Positions 16,790-24,695 of a DNA stretch of 64,000 nucleotides are shown in pieces. A program made the translations under genes and the position numbers. Under the pieces are notes generated by a model that did no database searches, was not told the DNA's origin, and saw nothing but the letters and a program-made list of their open reading frames with translations. Source of the DNA: Roseofilum reptotaenium CS-1145 (GTDB taxonomy: Bacteria > Cyanobacteriota > Cyanobacteriia > Cyanobacteriales > Desertifilaceae); assembly GCF_028330985.1 (NCBI RefSeq), contig NZ_JAQMUE010000077.1, forward strand, positions 1 to 64,000. Reading direction: 5' to 3'. The first letter of the stretch is position 1, and every line of letters starts with the position of its first letter.

Positions 16790-18180
16790 GGACGTTTTCA
16801 TCCCCTCTCTGAAGAGCAGGGGATGAAAACGGACACGGTCGGTTTTAACCTGCCAGTAATTTTAAGGCTAGATAGGTTATCATAGAACCATGAAAAAACA
16901 CTATGGATGCCAGCAAAATCTCATCAAAAACTGGGAGGAATTGCCCTTCCTTGAGTATCTTTGCACGACTGCCAACAAGCTGATCAACTGTGGGATTTAT
17001 TTGGCTCGACAATGGTATTTTAAGTGCCGCTATATCACCGGTAAATATGACCTGGAAAAACAGCTCAAACCCAATACTAATTATCAATTACTTCACTCAC
17101 AAGCCGCTCAACAAACTCCTCAAGGAGTAGCCGAATCGTTCAAGTCGTTCAAGCAACTCTCTAAGCTGTATATCAGCGGAGAGTTATCAACTCGTCCTCA
17201 CCTACCTAGCTATCGAAAAAAAGGAGGACTAGGAACCATTGCTTATCCTAGGCAAGCCTTAAAACTTAAAGATAATGAGGTTCGAGTCCCTTTGGGCAAT
17301 AAGGTTAAAGCGGCTTTTGGGGTTGAGGCTTTCTTTCTCCCGTTTCCTAGCAATCTTGACTTTAACCCGATTAAGGAAATGCGAATTCTCCCACATAATG
17401 GTTGCTTCTACGTTCAGTGGGTCTACCCATTAAAGCTCAACCTCTCAACTCCTCTTAACTCCAAAAAGGCATTGGGAATTGACCACGGAATTGATAATTG
17501 GTTAACGTGTATTAGTAATACCGGGACTGGCTTTATTATCGACGGGAAGCAGGTCAAGTCGCTCAATCAGTGGTACAACAAGCAAATGGCCACAATTAAA
17601 GAAAATAAACTGCAAGGATTCTGGTCAAAACGATTAGCTCTCCTGGCCGAGAAGCGCAATCGTCAGATGCGAGATGCTGTAAACAAAGCAGCAAGATTGG
17701 TGATTAACCATTGCTTAGAAAAGGGTATTGGTCGTATTGTATTTGGCTGGAAAAAAGGGCAAAAAGATAGTATAAATATTGGAGCAAAAAATAACCAAAA
17801 ATTTGTCCAAATCCCTACGGCTAAACTCAAAAAACGAATCGAGCAAATGTGCCAGTTGTACGGGATTGAATTTGAGCAAGTTGAGGAAAGCTATACATCC
17901 CAAGCTTCGTTTTTGGATAATGATTTCTTGCCGACCTTCGGTGAAAAACCCGAAAGCTGGAAACCATCAGGGAAGCGAGTGAAGCGAGGATTGTATCGTA
18001 CTCAACTGGACGAGCTAATTAACGCTGACGCTAATGGAGCAGCAAACATTTTAAGGAAAGTAGCGGCAACTTCGGGTTTTGCACTCGAAGGAGTCAGTAG
18101 AGGCGCTTTGACAACGCCTTTGAGAGTCCGATTGTGGACGGCTTAAGAATCCCCGTGTCTTCAGACTGGGGAGTGTCAAA
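16790..18180 (+). mobile_element. IS200/IS605-type element carrying only tnpB
   Basis: A left-end hairpin (GTTTTCATCCCCT ... AGGGGATGAAAAC at about 16800-16840) and a right-end hairpin (CCCCGTGTCTTCAGACTGGGG, then AGTGTCAAAA, ending near 18180) bound a single tnpB gene. There is no tnpA transposase gene, so movement would need a Y1 transposase in trans. The right end lies exactly at the 3' end of ureG and contributes its stop codon. Boundaries are judged by eye. Confidence 0.7.
16890..18146 (+). CDS. tnpB: TnpB RNA-guided endonuclease-type protein
   Basis: The 418-residue protein has the RuvC-like catalytic triad in order: Asp in ALGIDHGIDNWLTC (about residue 195), Glu in EQVEESYTSQASFLD (about residue 333) and Asp in LINADANGAANILRKV near the end. 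The N-terminal part resembles the OrfB helix-turn-helix region. The usual CxxC zinc ribbon between the last two motifs is absent; instead it has FLDNDFLPTFGEK, seen in one TnpB subfamily. TnpB cuts DNA guided by an omega-RNA that normally overlaps the gene's 3' end and the right end. The frame is intact, so it may be active. Confidence 0.87.
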   Translation: MKKHYGCQQNLIKNWEELPFLEYLCTTANKLINCGIYLARQWYFKCRYITGKYDLEKQLKPNTNYQLLHSQAAQQTPQGVAESFKSFKQLSKLYISGELSTRPHLPSYRKKGGLGTIAYPRQALKLKDNEVRVPLGNKVKAAFGVEAFFLPFPSNLDFNPIKEMRILPHNGCFYVQWVYPLKLNLSTPLNSKKALGIDHGIDNWLTCISNTGTGFIIDGKQVKSLNQWYNKQMATIKENKLQGFWSKRLALLAEKRNRQMRDAVNKAARLVINHCLEKGIGRIVFGWKKGQKDSINIGAKNNQKFVQIPTAKLKKRIEQMCQLYGIEFEQVEESYTSQASFLDNDFLPTFGEKPESWKPSGKRVKRGLYRTQLDELINADANGAANILRKVAATSGFALEGVSRGALTTPLRVRLWTA

Positions 18181-18769
18181 AATAGCGCTTAATAAACTGA
18201 ATGACCTCTGCTAGTCCGGTATTGTTTTTGAGGTTGGTAAAGATAAAGGGTTTATCGCTGCGCATTTTTTTCGCATCCCGTTCCATGACGTTGAGATCTG
18301 CACCAACTAAGGGAGCCAGGTCGATTTTATTAATCACTAATAAATCAGATTTTGTAATTCCCGGGCCGCCTTTACGGGGGATTTTATCACCAGCAGCCAC
18401 ATCAATGACATAAAGGGTAATATCGACTAATTCGGGACTAAAGGTAGCCGCTAAATTATCACCACCACTTTCGACAAAGAGGAGATCTAAATCAGTAAAG
18501 TGTTGCTCGAGTTGCTCGATCGCCACTAGATTAATGGAAGCATCTTCTCGAATCGCTGTATGGGGACAGCCTCCGGTTTCTACACCAACAATGCGATCGC
18601 TAGATAATGCCCCAGATCGGACTAAAAATTGGGCATCTTCTTGGGTATAGATATCATTGGTTACCACCGCAATTTGATACTGGTCTCGCAAAGTTTGACA
18701 CAGTAAATTTACCAAGGCGGTTTTTCCCGATCCAACGGGCCCAGCCACTCCTACACGCAATTGAGTCAT
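18176..18769 (-). CDS. ureG: Urease accessory GTPase UreG
   Basis: A 197-residue SIMIBI GTPase: P-loop [11 protein letters not shown] near the N-terminus, [53 protein letters not shown] and [15 protein letters not shown]. UreG supplies GTP energy for nickel insertion into urease with UreD, UreF and UreE. The C-terminus (IKRYF) and TGA fall on the TGTCAAAA end of the tnpB element, so the last residues may not be native. ureF follows 87 bases upstream in the same direction. Confidence 0.95.
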   Translation of the reverse strand: MTQLRVGVAGPVGSGKTALVNLLCQTLRDQYQIAVVTNDIYTQEDAQFLVRSGALSSDRIVGVETGGCPHTAIREDASINLVAIEQLEQHFTDLDLLFVESGGDNLAATFSPELVDITLYVIDVAAGDKIPRKGGPGITKSDLLVINKIDLAPLVGADLNVMERDAKKMRSDKPFIFTNLKNNTGLAEVIQFIKRYF

Positions 18770-18856
18770 AAATAAAGTACTTTTTGTTTCAACTAAATCC
18801 CTGAGAAAGAGTAAGTTTAAGGGAAAAACAGTTTAGCCATTACCCATTACCCCGGT

Positions 18857-19531
18857 TTAGCTTCTAAAGAGTCGAGTATATTGGGTTTCGTGGGCCATGC
18901 AGTAGAGGGAGAATCCCCAGCTACAACTATAAAGGTTATCGTCTTCTAAAGCCAGAATTTCAGGGACGATCGCCGTAATATGAGGATGAAGCTCAAGTAA
19001 CAGCTTTTGACCTGTAGTTTGACCGAGGGGAATCAGCTTCACGCCAGCGGTGATTAGGTTAGACACCCAACTTTGCAGATAGGCTAAAAGGGCATTTGCA
19101 GGGGAAATCTGCCAAGATTGGGCGGCGATCGCAAATACCAGGGGATAGCTCCATTCTGGCCCCAACTCCTGTAAAATGGGTGCAAGATCGGGGACTAGCG
19201 TTTGCAGAAGTAGACCCAGCGATCGCCCCATTTGCACGGTTTGTTGTCGTAATTCTTCCGTTTCTCTAGTGGCCAGAAGCCAATGATTCCAATAGCGCAG
19301 CGTCGCATAATCTTGCTTTTGCATAGCTTCCCCTCCCCGGATTAACGCTGCTCCATCCAGGCGAATAGAACCTAATCGTAACCCATCCCTCAACCACTGC
19401 TCTAAAGCAGTTTCATCGGTAATTTTTCCCTGTTCAACGAGGGTTTCTAAGCCTTCGGAATAACTGTAAGCTCCTACGGGTAAGGTGGGACTGGCTAATT
19501 GTAATAAGGATAATAAGACAGAATCCTGCAT
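18857..19531 (-). CDS. ureF: Urease accessory protein UreF
   Basis: A 224-residue all-helical protein starting LLSLLQLASPTLPVGAYSYS, followed by EGLETLVEQGKI and ending near CSWGFSLYCMAHETQYTRLF, both UreF hallmarks. UreF acts as a nucleotide-exchange-like partner in the UreDFG complex that matures urease. It precedes ureG on the minus strand; the structural urease genes are not in this window. The CRISPR array lies divergently upstream. Confidence 0.92.
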   Translation of the reverse strand: MQDSVLLSLLQLASPTLPVGAYSYSEGLETLVEQGKITDETALEQWLRDGLRLGSIRLDGAALIRGGEAMQKQDYATLRYWNHWLLATRETEELRQQTVQMGRSLGLLLQTLVPDLAPILQELGPEWSYPLVFAIAAQSWQISPANALLAYLQSWVSNLITAGVKLIPLGQTTGQKLLLELHPHITAIVPEILALEDDNLYSCSWGFSLYCMAHETQYTRLFRS

Positions 19532-19559
19532 ATGGTATTTGTCATTGATACGATCAATA

Positions 19560-19870
19560 ATAATAGTGAACAGTAACTCAAAAATCCCAATTTCTATAGT
19601 GTTGCGCCCTAGAGTAGGGGAATTCCCTTCCGCTTCCCCTAAAATCCGACACTAGGGGGGTGTGGAAATGGCTTCTGATTTCACAAGTACTGTATCCCTT
19701 ACCCAGTCTTCCCTACAGCCTTTTCGATGGTTGAGGTAGCGTCGGACTAGATAGGACAAGGGTTTGAGCGATTTTCACTGGCTTTTTAGCCTTGAGTGAA
19801 CTATAATTAGGGGGGTGTGTCGGAAATGAACCTTGAAAACTAAATACAGCAAGGGTCTCGGAAGCCAGCG
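19560..19870 (+). promoter_or_regulatory. CRISPR leader region
   Basis: About 310 noncoding bases upstream of the first repeat, on the side expected for the leader because the repeats end in the crRNA handle ATTGAAAC. Two near-identical words occur, TAGGGGGGTGTGGAAATG at 19653 and TAGGGGGGTGTGTCGGAAATG at 19808, 155 bases apart. A TATAAT-like box lies at 19802-19807. The doubled word suggests a duplicated leader segment or the scar of deleted repeats. Confidence 0.6.
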
Positions 19871-20790
19871 GTTGAAACCCATCTAAATCCCTATGAGGGA
19901 TTGAAACGAGAAAGTGAAACAACGAAGCTTTTCAGCGATTAGCCCCCGTTGAAACCCATCTAAATCCCTATGAGGGATTGAAACAAGAAAGCCTTGGACG
20001 ATACTGAGGCAACTGTGGATGTTGAAACCCATCTAAATCCCTATGAGGGATTGAAACTATGAAGAAAAGATGGAGCATCTCAACGCAGCAATGTTGAAAC
20101 CCATCTAAATCCCTATGAGGGATTGAAACAGAGATTTTAAGAAATGCAAAGCAACCAATGACAGCAAACTTGGTTGAAACCCATCTAAATCCCTATGAGG
20201 GATTGAAACGTTTTCTCAGGACTATGGGGGCGAAAGTTTTCACTTATGTTGAAACCCATCTAAATCCCTATGAGGGATTGAAACTTTTATTTTGCACTGA
20301 AGTACTCCCCTTCTCGTTCGTATTGTTGAAACCCATCTAAATCCCTATGAGGGATTGAAACTTTAATGGCGCTTACGCCATTTGCAATTTATATCTCATT
20401 GTTGAAACCCATCTAAATCCCTATGAGGGATTGAAACAGGGACTTCCTGCACGATGCCTTCTTCAAGCATTTCGTTGAAACCCATCTAAATCCCTATGAG
20501 GGATTGAAACTGCAACGCCAAATTGAGAGAGATGTGGCCCGCCAGTGTTGAAACCCATCTAAATCCCTATGAGGGATTGAAACATCCAACATCCTCTGAA
20601 GGCTGTACCACGGGATGTATGAGTTGAAACCCATCTAAATCCCTATGAGGGATTGAAACCAAATTTTCTACTTGCAAGCGCTCCATACTTTCAAGTTGAA
20701 ACCCATCTAAATCCCTATGAGGGATTGAAACCAAACCTATTTTTACTATTTCCGCAATTTATGGCAAGTTGAAACCCATCTAAATCCCTA
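19871..20790 (+). CRISPR. CRISPR array: 12 full repeats, 12 spacers, one truncated terminal repeat
   Basis: A 37-bp repeat starting GTTGAAACCCATC and ending GAGGGATTGAAAC occurs without mismatch at 19871, 19948, 20021, 20093, 20173, 20248, 20325, 20401, 20474, 20547, 20623 and 20695. Spacers are 35-43 bases. A thirteenth repeat at 20768 stops after 23 bases, where a heptamer repeat begins. The ATTGAAAC end implies plus-strand transcription. Repeats of this form in cyanobacteria go with type I-D or III systems, but no cas gene is present in the window, so the array is an orphan or is served in trans. Repeat perfection suggests recent activity. Confidence 0.97.
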
Positions 20791-20851
20791 TTCCCTATTC
20801 CCTATTCCCCATTCCCTATTCCCTATTCCCCATTCCCTAGCGCGCAGCGCT
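20790..20851 (-). repeat. Composite dispersed repeat fused to the truncated last CRISPR repeat
   Basis: Reversed heptamers (TTCCCTA and TTCCCCA units) run from the cut CRISPR repeat to a CTAGCGCGCAGCGCTA hairpin, the same composite element as before rimM but inverted. The join lies within ATCCCTA, a word shared by the CRISPR repeat and the heptamer tract. The hairpin's TAG is also the stop codon of hpnB. Confidence 0.8.
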
Positions 20852-22016
20852 ATGATTGATACACTCGTCCTTTCCAGCCGCCACCGCGACCTTGCCAGTG
20901 ACGTAGAGCTGAGTCTAGAGTCATGAGAGTATAGAGCGAAGCGATAAGAGGTAGGGCAAAACCGGCTAAGGGAAATTGGTGATAGAGTTTAGCTGTGGGG
21001 GTATAGGCGATCGCCATTAATGCCCAAGTCAGCCCCCCGATCGTCGTCAGAATGGGCACACCAGAAATCCATCCCCACACACAAGCCACCACGGGCAAAA
21101 TATAGACCAGCACCATCCCCAAAAGCGTTCCCAGCAATAACCAGGGAGAATAATTGAGTTGGGTAAAAGCTGTTCGAGCAACCATATCCCAGATGGGTTG
21201 TAACGTGCTGTAAGCGCGCAAACTGTACGTTGTTTCACTTAAGCCTAACCAGATGCGCCCGGAGCCAGTAGACTTCACCGCTTGAGCCAAAGTACAATCA
21301 TCAATCAGAGCATCTCGCAGGCGCTCCAATCCGCCAATTCGGGTTAGGGCATCTGGCGTAATTAAAATACAACCCCCTGCTGCTGCTGCCGTGGATTTAC
21401 GGGGATTATTCACCCAAGGAAACGGATAGAGTTTTTGGAAAAAGAAGACAAAAGCCGGAATCAATAGATGTTCCCAAACACTTTCACAGTGTAATTTAAC
21501 CATCACTGAGACTAGCTCTAGATCCTCCTGTTGGGCTTTGTATACCAATTGGCTTAAGTGTTCCGGAGAATGTTCAATATCAGCGTCGGTGAACAGATAA
21601 TAATCCGGAGGAGAAGATTGGCATTGGTAGTATTTAACGCCTTGTTCCATGGCCCAGAGCTTCCCAGTCCATCCAGAGGGTAAAGATTCTGAAGAAATGA
21701 CCGTCACGCCATCAAAGGATTGAGCTTGGATTCTGGTATCATCAGTACTTTGGTCATCTATAACCAGAATAGAGTAGGGGCCGGGATAATCTTGATCGAC
21801 GAGCGATCGCACACTCCGACTCATCACCTCACTTTCATTCCGCGCTGGGACGATTACACCCACTTTGGGATAACTCGCCTGCGGCTCATCCCCAGCGTTG
21901 ACCGATACCTCTAGCCGTTGATTGGCCCACCAAAAGTTACCCCAAAAACAGAGTAAAATCACCCAAATTATTCCCGATACACTCAGGCTAATCATCAACA
22001 TAACGCCATTGAACAT
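20850..22016 (-). CDS. hpnB: Hopene-associated glycosyltransferase HpnB-type (GT2)
   Basis: After an N-terminal membrane helix (GIIWVILLCFWGNFWW) comes a GT-A domain: GVIVPARNESEVMSRSV, ILVIDDQSTDDT, the metal-binding YLFTDADIEHSPE and AAAGGCILITPDAL, then IDDCTLAQAVK. Three more hydrophobic helices close the protein. This is the layout of HpnB-like glycosyltransferases linked to hopanoid genes. The acceptor is not known, and no other hopanoid gene is nearby. The frame begins at 22070, but MFNGVMLMISL at 22016 (or 22001) is a better membrane-protein start. Confidence 0.8.
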   Translation of the reverse strand: MFNGVMLMISLSVSGIIWVILLCFWGNFWWANQRLEVSVNAGDEPQASYPKVGVIVPARNESEVMSRSVRSLVDQDYPGPYSILVIDDQSTDDTRIQAQSFDGVTVISSESLPSGWTGKLWAMEQGVKYYQCQSSPPDYYLFTDADIEHSPEHLSQLVYKAQQEDLELVSVMVKLHCESVWEHLLIPAFVFFFQKLYPFPWVNNPRKSTAAAAGGCILITPDALTRIGGLERLRDALIDDCTLAQAVKSTGSGRIWLGLSETTYSLRAYSTLQPIWDMVARTAFTQLNYSPWLLLGTLLGMVLVYILPVVACVWGWISGVPILTTIGGLTWALMAIAYTPTAKLYHQFPLAGFALPLIASLYTLMTLDSALRHWQGRGGGWKGRVYQS

Positions 22017-22126
22017 GAAATACGAACAACTATCCTCCTTCCGATCCGTCGATGCTCCCCATCCCTCCATTCCTTTGCTTTAATGGAGGATGGATTGATT
22101 GATTGTTACAACAGGAGTAATTACAT

Positions 22127-23053
22127 ATGGTGGAGGCAGTGAGGGTCAGGACTCCGGCAAGCGCAGCTAACTTGGGCCCTGGCTTTGATTGTATGGGAGC
22201 AGCGCTAACATTGTATAATGAATTTTGCTTTTCGCTCCTCCCTGATGAAGGTTCCCTAGACATTGACCTGAAGGGAATTGATGTGGTTCACCTGACCACA
22301 GATGCTGATAACTTAGCGTATAAATCCTTTAAGCGGTTGTACGATCGCCTGGGAAAAAAGACCCCAGGGGTGAAAATTGAGATTGATATGGAAATCCCTC
22401 TGACGCGAGGGTTAGGCAGTTCAGCAACGGCAATTGTGGCTGGATTAGTAGCCGCTAATCATTTGGCAGAGAGTCCCTTAAGCCAAACTGAACTGATGGA
22501 ATTGGCGATCGCCATAGAAGGATTTCCAGATAATGTGGTGCCCGCCCTCTTAGGGGGCTGTCATTTAGCCACAAAAGACGAAGGCGGTTGGTTAATCTGC
22601 GATATTCCTTGGCACGAGACCATTATTCCAGTGGTTGCCATTCCCAACTTTGAGTTATCCACCGCAGACGCACGCCGGATCTTGCCCAGTGGATACGATC
22701 GCCAAGATGCCATCTTTAATATCAGCCATATCGGACTATTGGTGCGAGGGCTGGAAACCGGTAATCCAGAATGGTTGAAAAGGGGCATGGAAGACCGCAT
22801 TCATCAACCCTATCGTAAAACCCTAATTCCTGGCTATGATGAGGTCAAACAAGCAGCCATAGAAGCTGGCGCTCTGGGCGTTGCCATTAGTGGTGCAGGG
22901 CCGACGTTGATTGCTTTTGTCAATGCAGATCGAGGGACTGAGGTGGGTACAGCAATGGTAGAAAGCTGGAAAACTCACGGTATCCATGTCGATGCTTTAT
23001 CGCTCATGCTCGATCACAAGGGAACAACCGTGGAAACGGTTGAGCTGGAATAA
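22127..23053 (+). CDS. thrB: Homoserine kinase
   Basis: A GHMP kinase of 308 residues: RVRTPASAANLGPGFDCMG at the start, the phosphate-binding PLTRGLGSSATAIVAGLV, EGFPDNVVPALLGGCHLA and the C-terminal GVAISGAGPTLIAF. It phosphorylates L-homoserine with ATP in threonine synthesis. It is divergent from hpnB and followed by urtA in the same direction but with its own promoter. A short GC-rich hairpin (CCCCTCAAGTTGGGG) just after the stop may end its transcript. Confidence 0.95.
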   Translation: MVEAVRVRTPASAANLGPGFDCMGAALTLYNEFCFSLLPDEGSLDIDLKGIDVVHLTTDADNLAYKSFKRLYDRLGKKTPGVKIEIDMEIPLTRGLGSSATAIVAGLVAANHLAESPLSQTELMELAIAIEGFPDNVVPALLGGCHLATKDEGGWLICDIPWHETIIPVVAIPNFELSTADARRILPSGYDRQDAIFNISHIGLLVRGLETGNPEWLKRGMEDRIHQPYRKTLIPGYDEVKQAAIEAGALGVAISGAGPTLIAFVNADRGTEVGTAMVESWKTHGIHVDALSLMLDHKGTTVETVELE

Positions 23054-23081
23054 CCTTCCCCTCAAGTTGGGGAAACGTTCT

Positions 23082-23122
23082 GTAGTCTAGGTCACAAAAA
23101 AACGATCCAACTGGATTAAAAT
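23082..23122 (+). promoter_or_regulatory. NtcA-type activated promoter of urtA
   Basis: GTA (23082-23084), eight bases, then CAC (23093-23095) is a one-mismatch NtcA site (consensus GTA-N8-TAC). A TAAAAT -10 box follows at 23117-23122, 21 bases later, which is the canonical class II spacing for NtcA activation; no -35 box is evident. The urt operon of cyanobacteria is known to be NtcA dependent, so site, spacing and gene agree. The predicted start of transcription is near 23129. Confidence 0.7.
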
Positions 23123-23180
23123 AGTTTCTCTGGCAAATTACTTAACGTTTCCTTAACTCAGGCAACAGGAGTGTAACGGT

Positions 23181-24497
23181 ATGGCACATCGTATTGGTCG
23201 GCGTAAGTTTCTCGTCTATGGTTCTGCTGCTCTAGGCACGAGTATTTTACTCAAAGCTTGTGGGGGTCCAACAGATACAGCGAATGAAACATCTGAGCCG
23301 GTAGAGCAAAGTAATAGCACTACTCCAGCAGCAAGCAATACGATTAAAGTCGGTATTTTGCATTCCCTGAGTGGAACCATGGCGATTAGTGAAAAAAGTG
23401 TGGTGGAATCGACCCAATTAGCGATCGACCATATCAATGAAATGGGTGGAGTCCTCGGAAAACAGATCGAGGCGATCGTCGAAGATGGCGCTTCTGACTG
23501 GCCCACTTTCGCTGAAAAAGCCAGAAAGTTGATCGATCAAGACCAAGTGGTAGCGATTTTTGGCTGTTGGACTTCTGCCAGTCGCAAGGCTGTTTTACCA
23601 GTGTTTGAAGAAAAAGACCATATGCTTTGGTATCCTGTGCAGTATGAAGGCCAGGAATGCTCAAAGAATATTTTCTACACAGGAGCCGCTCCGAATCAAC
23701 AAATTGAGCCTTCAGTAGACTGGTTATTAGCAGAGAAAGGTACAGAATTTTTCTTAGTCGGCTCTGATTATGTATTCCCCCGCACCGCCAATACGATTAT
23801 TAAAGAGCAACTGGCTGCCAAAGGTGGAACTACCGTAGGAGAGGATTATTTACCCTTGGGGAATACGGAAGTGACCCCCATTATTACGAAAATTCGCCAA
23901 GCTTTGCCCGATGGTGGAGTAATTTACAATACTCTGAACGGGGATAGTAATGTCGCCTTCTTTAAGCAGATGCAAGGCGCTGGGCTAACTCCAGATAAGT
24001 ATCCGGTAATGTCGGTGAGTATCGCTGAAGAAGAAGTGAAGGCGATCGGGGTCGAATATCTCAAGGGTCAATACGCCGCTTGGAATTACTTCATGACTGT
24101 CGAAAATCCAGCCAATGAGAAATTTGTCGCTGACTTCAAGGCCAAATATGGAGCAGAGCGCGTTACCAATGACCCCATGGAAGCCGCTTATATTGGTGTC
24201 CATATCTGGAAACAGGCTGTAGAAGCAGCCGGAACGGCTGATAATTTAGATGCTGTCCGTGAAGCCGCTTATGGTCAAACCTTTGAGGCTCCAGAAGGAC
24301 CAGTGATGATGAATAATAGCCATCATTTGTCCAAGTGGGTACGGATCGGAGAAGTGCGTGACGATGGTCTGTTTGAAATTGTCAACGCTACCGATGCTGC
24401 GGTTTCTCCCCTCCCTTGGAACCAGTTTGTAGCCGAAACCAAAGGCTTTGCCTGTGACTGGTCAGATAAAGCCAAAGGAGGCAAGTTCAAGATTTAG
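23181..24497 (+). CDS. urtA: Urea ABC transporter substrate-binding protein
   Basis: A 438-residue lipoprotein precursor. The N-terminus IGRRKFLVYG has a Tat-like RRxFL, and a lipobox LLKAC follows. The mature part is a type I periplasmic binding fold with IKVGILHSLSGTMAISE, FGCWTSASRKAVLPVFE, MLWYPVQYEGQECSKNIFYT and DPMEAAYIGVHIWKQAVE, the UrtA-specific wording. It captures urea in the periplasm. The gene lies behind an NtcA-type promoter and 186 bases ahead of urtB. Confidence 0.95.
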   Translation: MAHRIGRRKFLVYGSAALGTSILLKACGGPTDTANETSEPVEQSNSTTPAASNTIKVGILHSLSGTMAISEKSVVESTQLAIDHINEMGGVLGKQIEAIVEDGASDWPTFAEKARKLIDQDQVVAIFGCWTSASRKAVLPVFEEKDHMLWYPVQYEGQECSKNIFYTGAAPNQQIEPSVDWLLAEKGTEFFLVGSDYVFPRTANTIIKEQLAAKGGTTVGEDYLPLGNTEVTPIITKIRQALPDGGVIYNTLNGDSNVAFFKQMQGAGLTPDKYPVMSVSIAEEEVKAIGVEYLKGQYAAWNYFMTVENPANEKFVADFKAKYGAERVTNDPMEAAYIGVHIWKQAVEAAGTADNLDAVREAAYGQTFEAPEGPVMMNNSHHLSKWVRIGEVRDDGLFEIVNATDAAVSPLPWNQFVAETKGFACDWSDKAKGGKFKI

Positions 24498-24532
24498 AAT
24501 TAACAATTAATGATGAATAATTGTTAGGTATC

Positions 24533-24562
24533 TGTAGGGGCGAAAAATTTTTCGCCCCTACA
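24533..24562. repeat. Perfect 30-bp palindrome (TGTAGGGGCG class) between urtA and urtB
   Basis: Arms TGTAGGGGCGAAAAA and TTTTTCGCCCCTACA form a perfect inverted repeat with no loop. It is the compact form of the MITE-like repeat at 1217-1264. Inside a transcript it would fold as a strong hairpin and could lower read-through from urtA into urtB. Confidence 0.8.
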
Positions 24563-24695
24563 AATTTTTGTAATACTATTTCTTTTTAAGAGTGCTACTA
24601 ATCGATTTTTGAGAAGCAAGTTGCTCTTTCCCACTTGTTAAAACACAACATCAGACAGAAATGGTATAAATATTATTATTAATTTGGAGAAAATC

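Noticed and set aside
22030-22126. Possible short gene between hpnB and thrB
   Set aside because: Only the divergent promoter and an ATGGAGG-type near-palindrome are seen; frames are shadows of thrB or hpnB.
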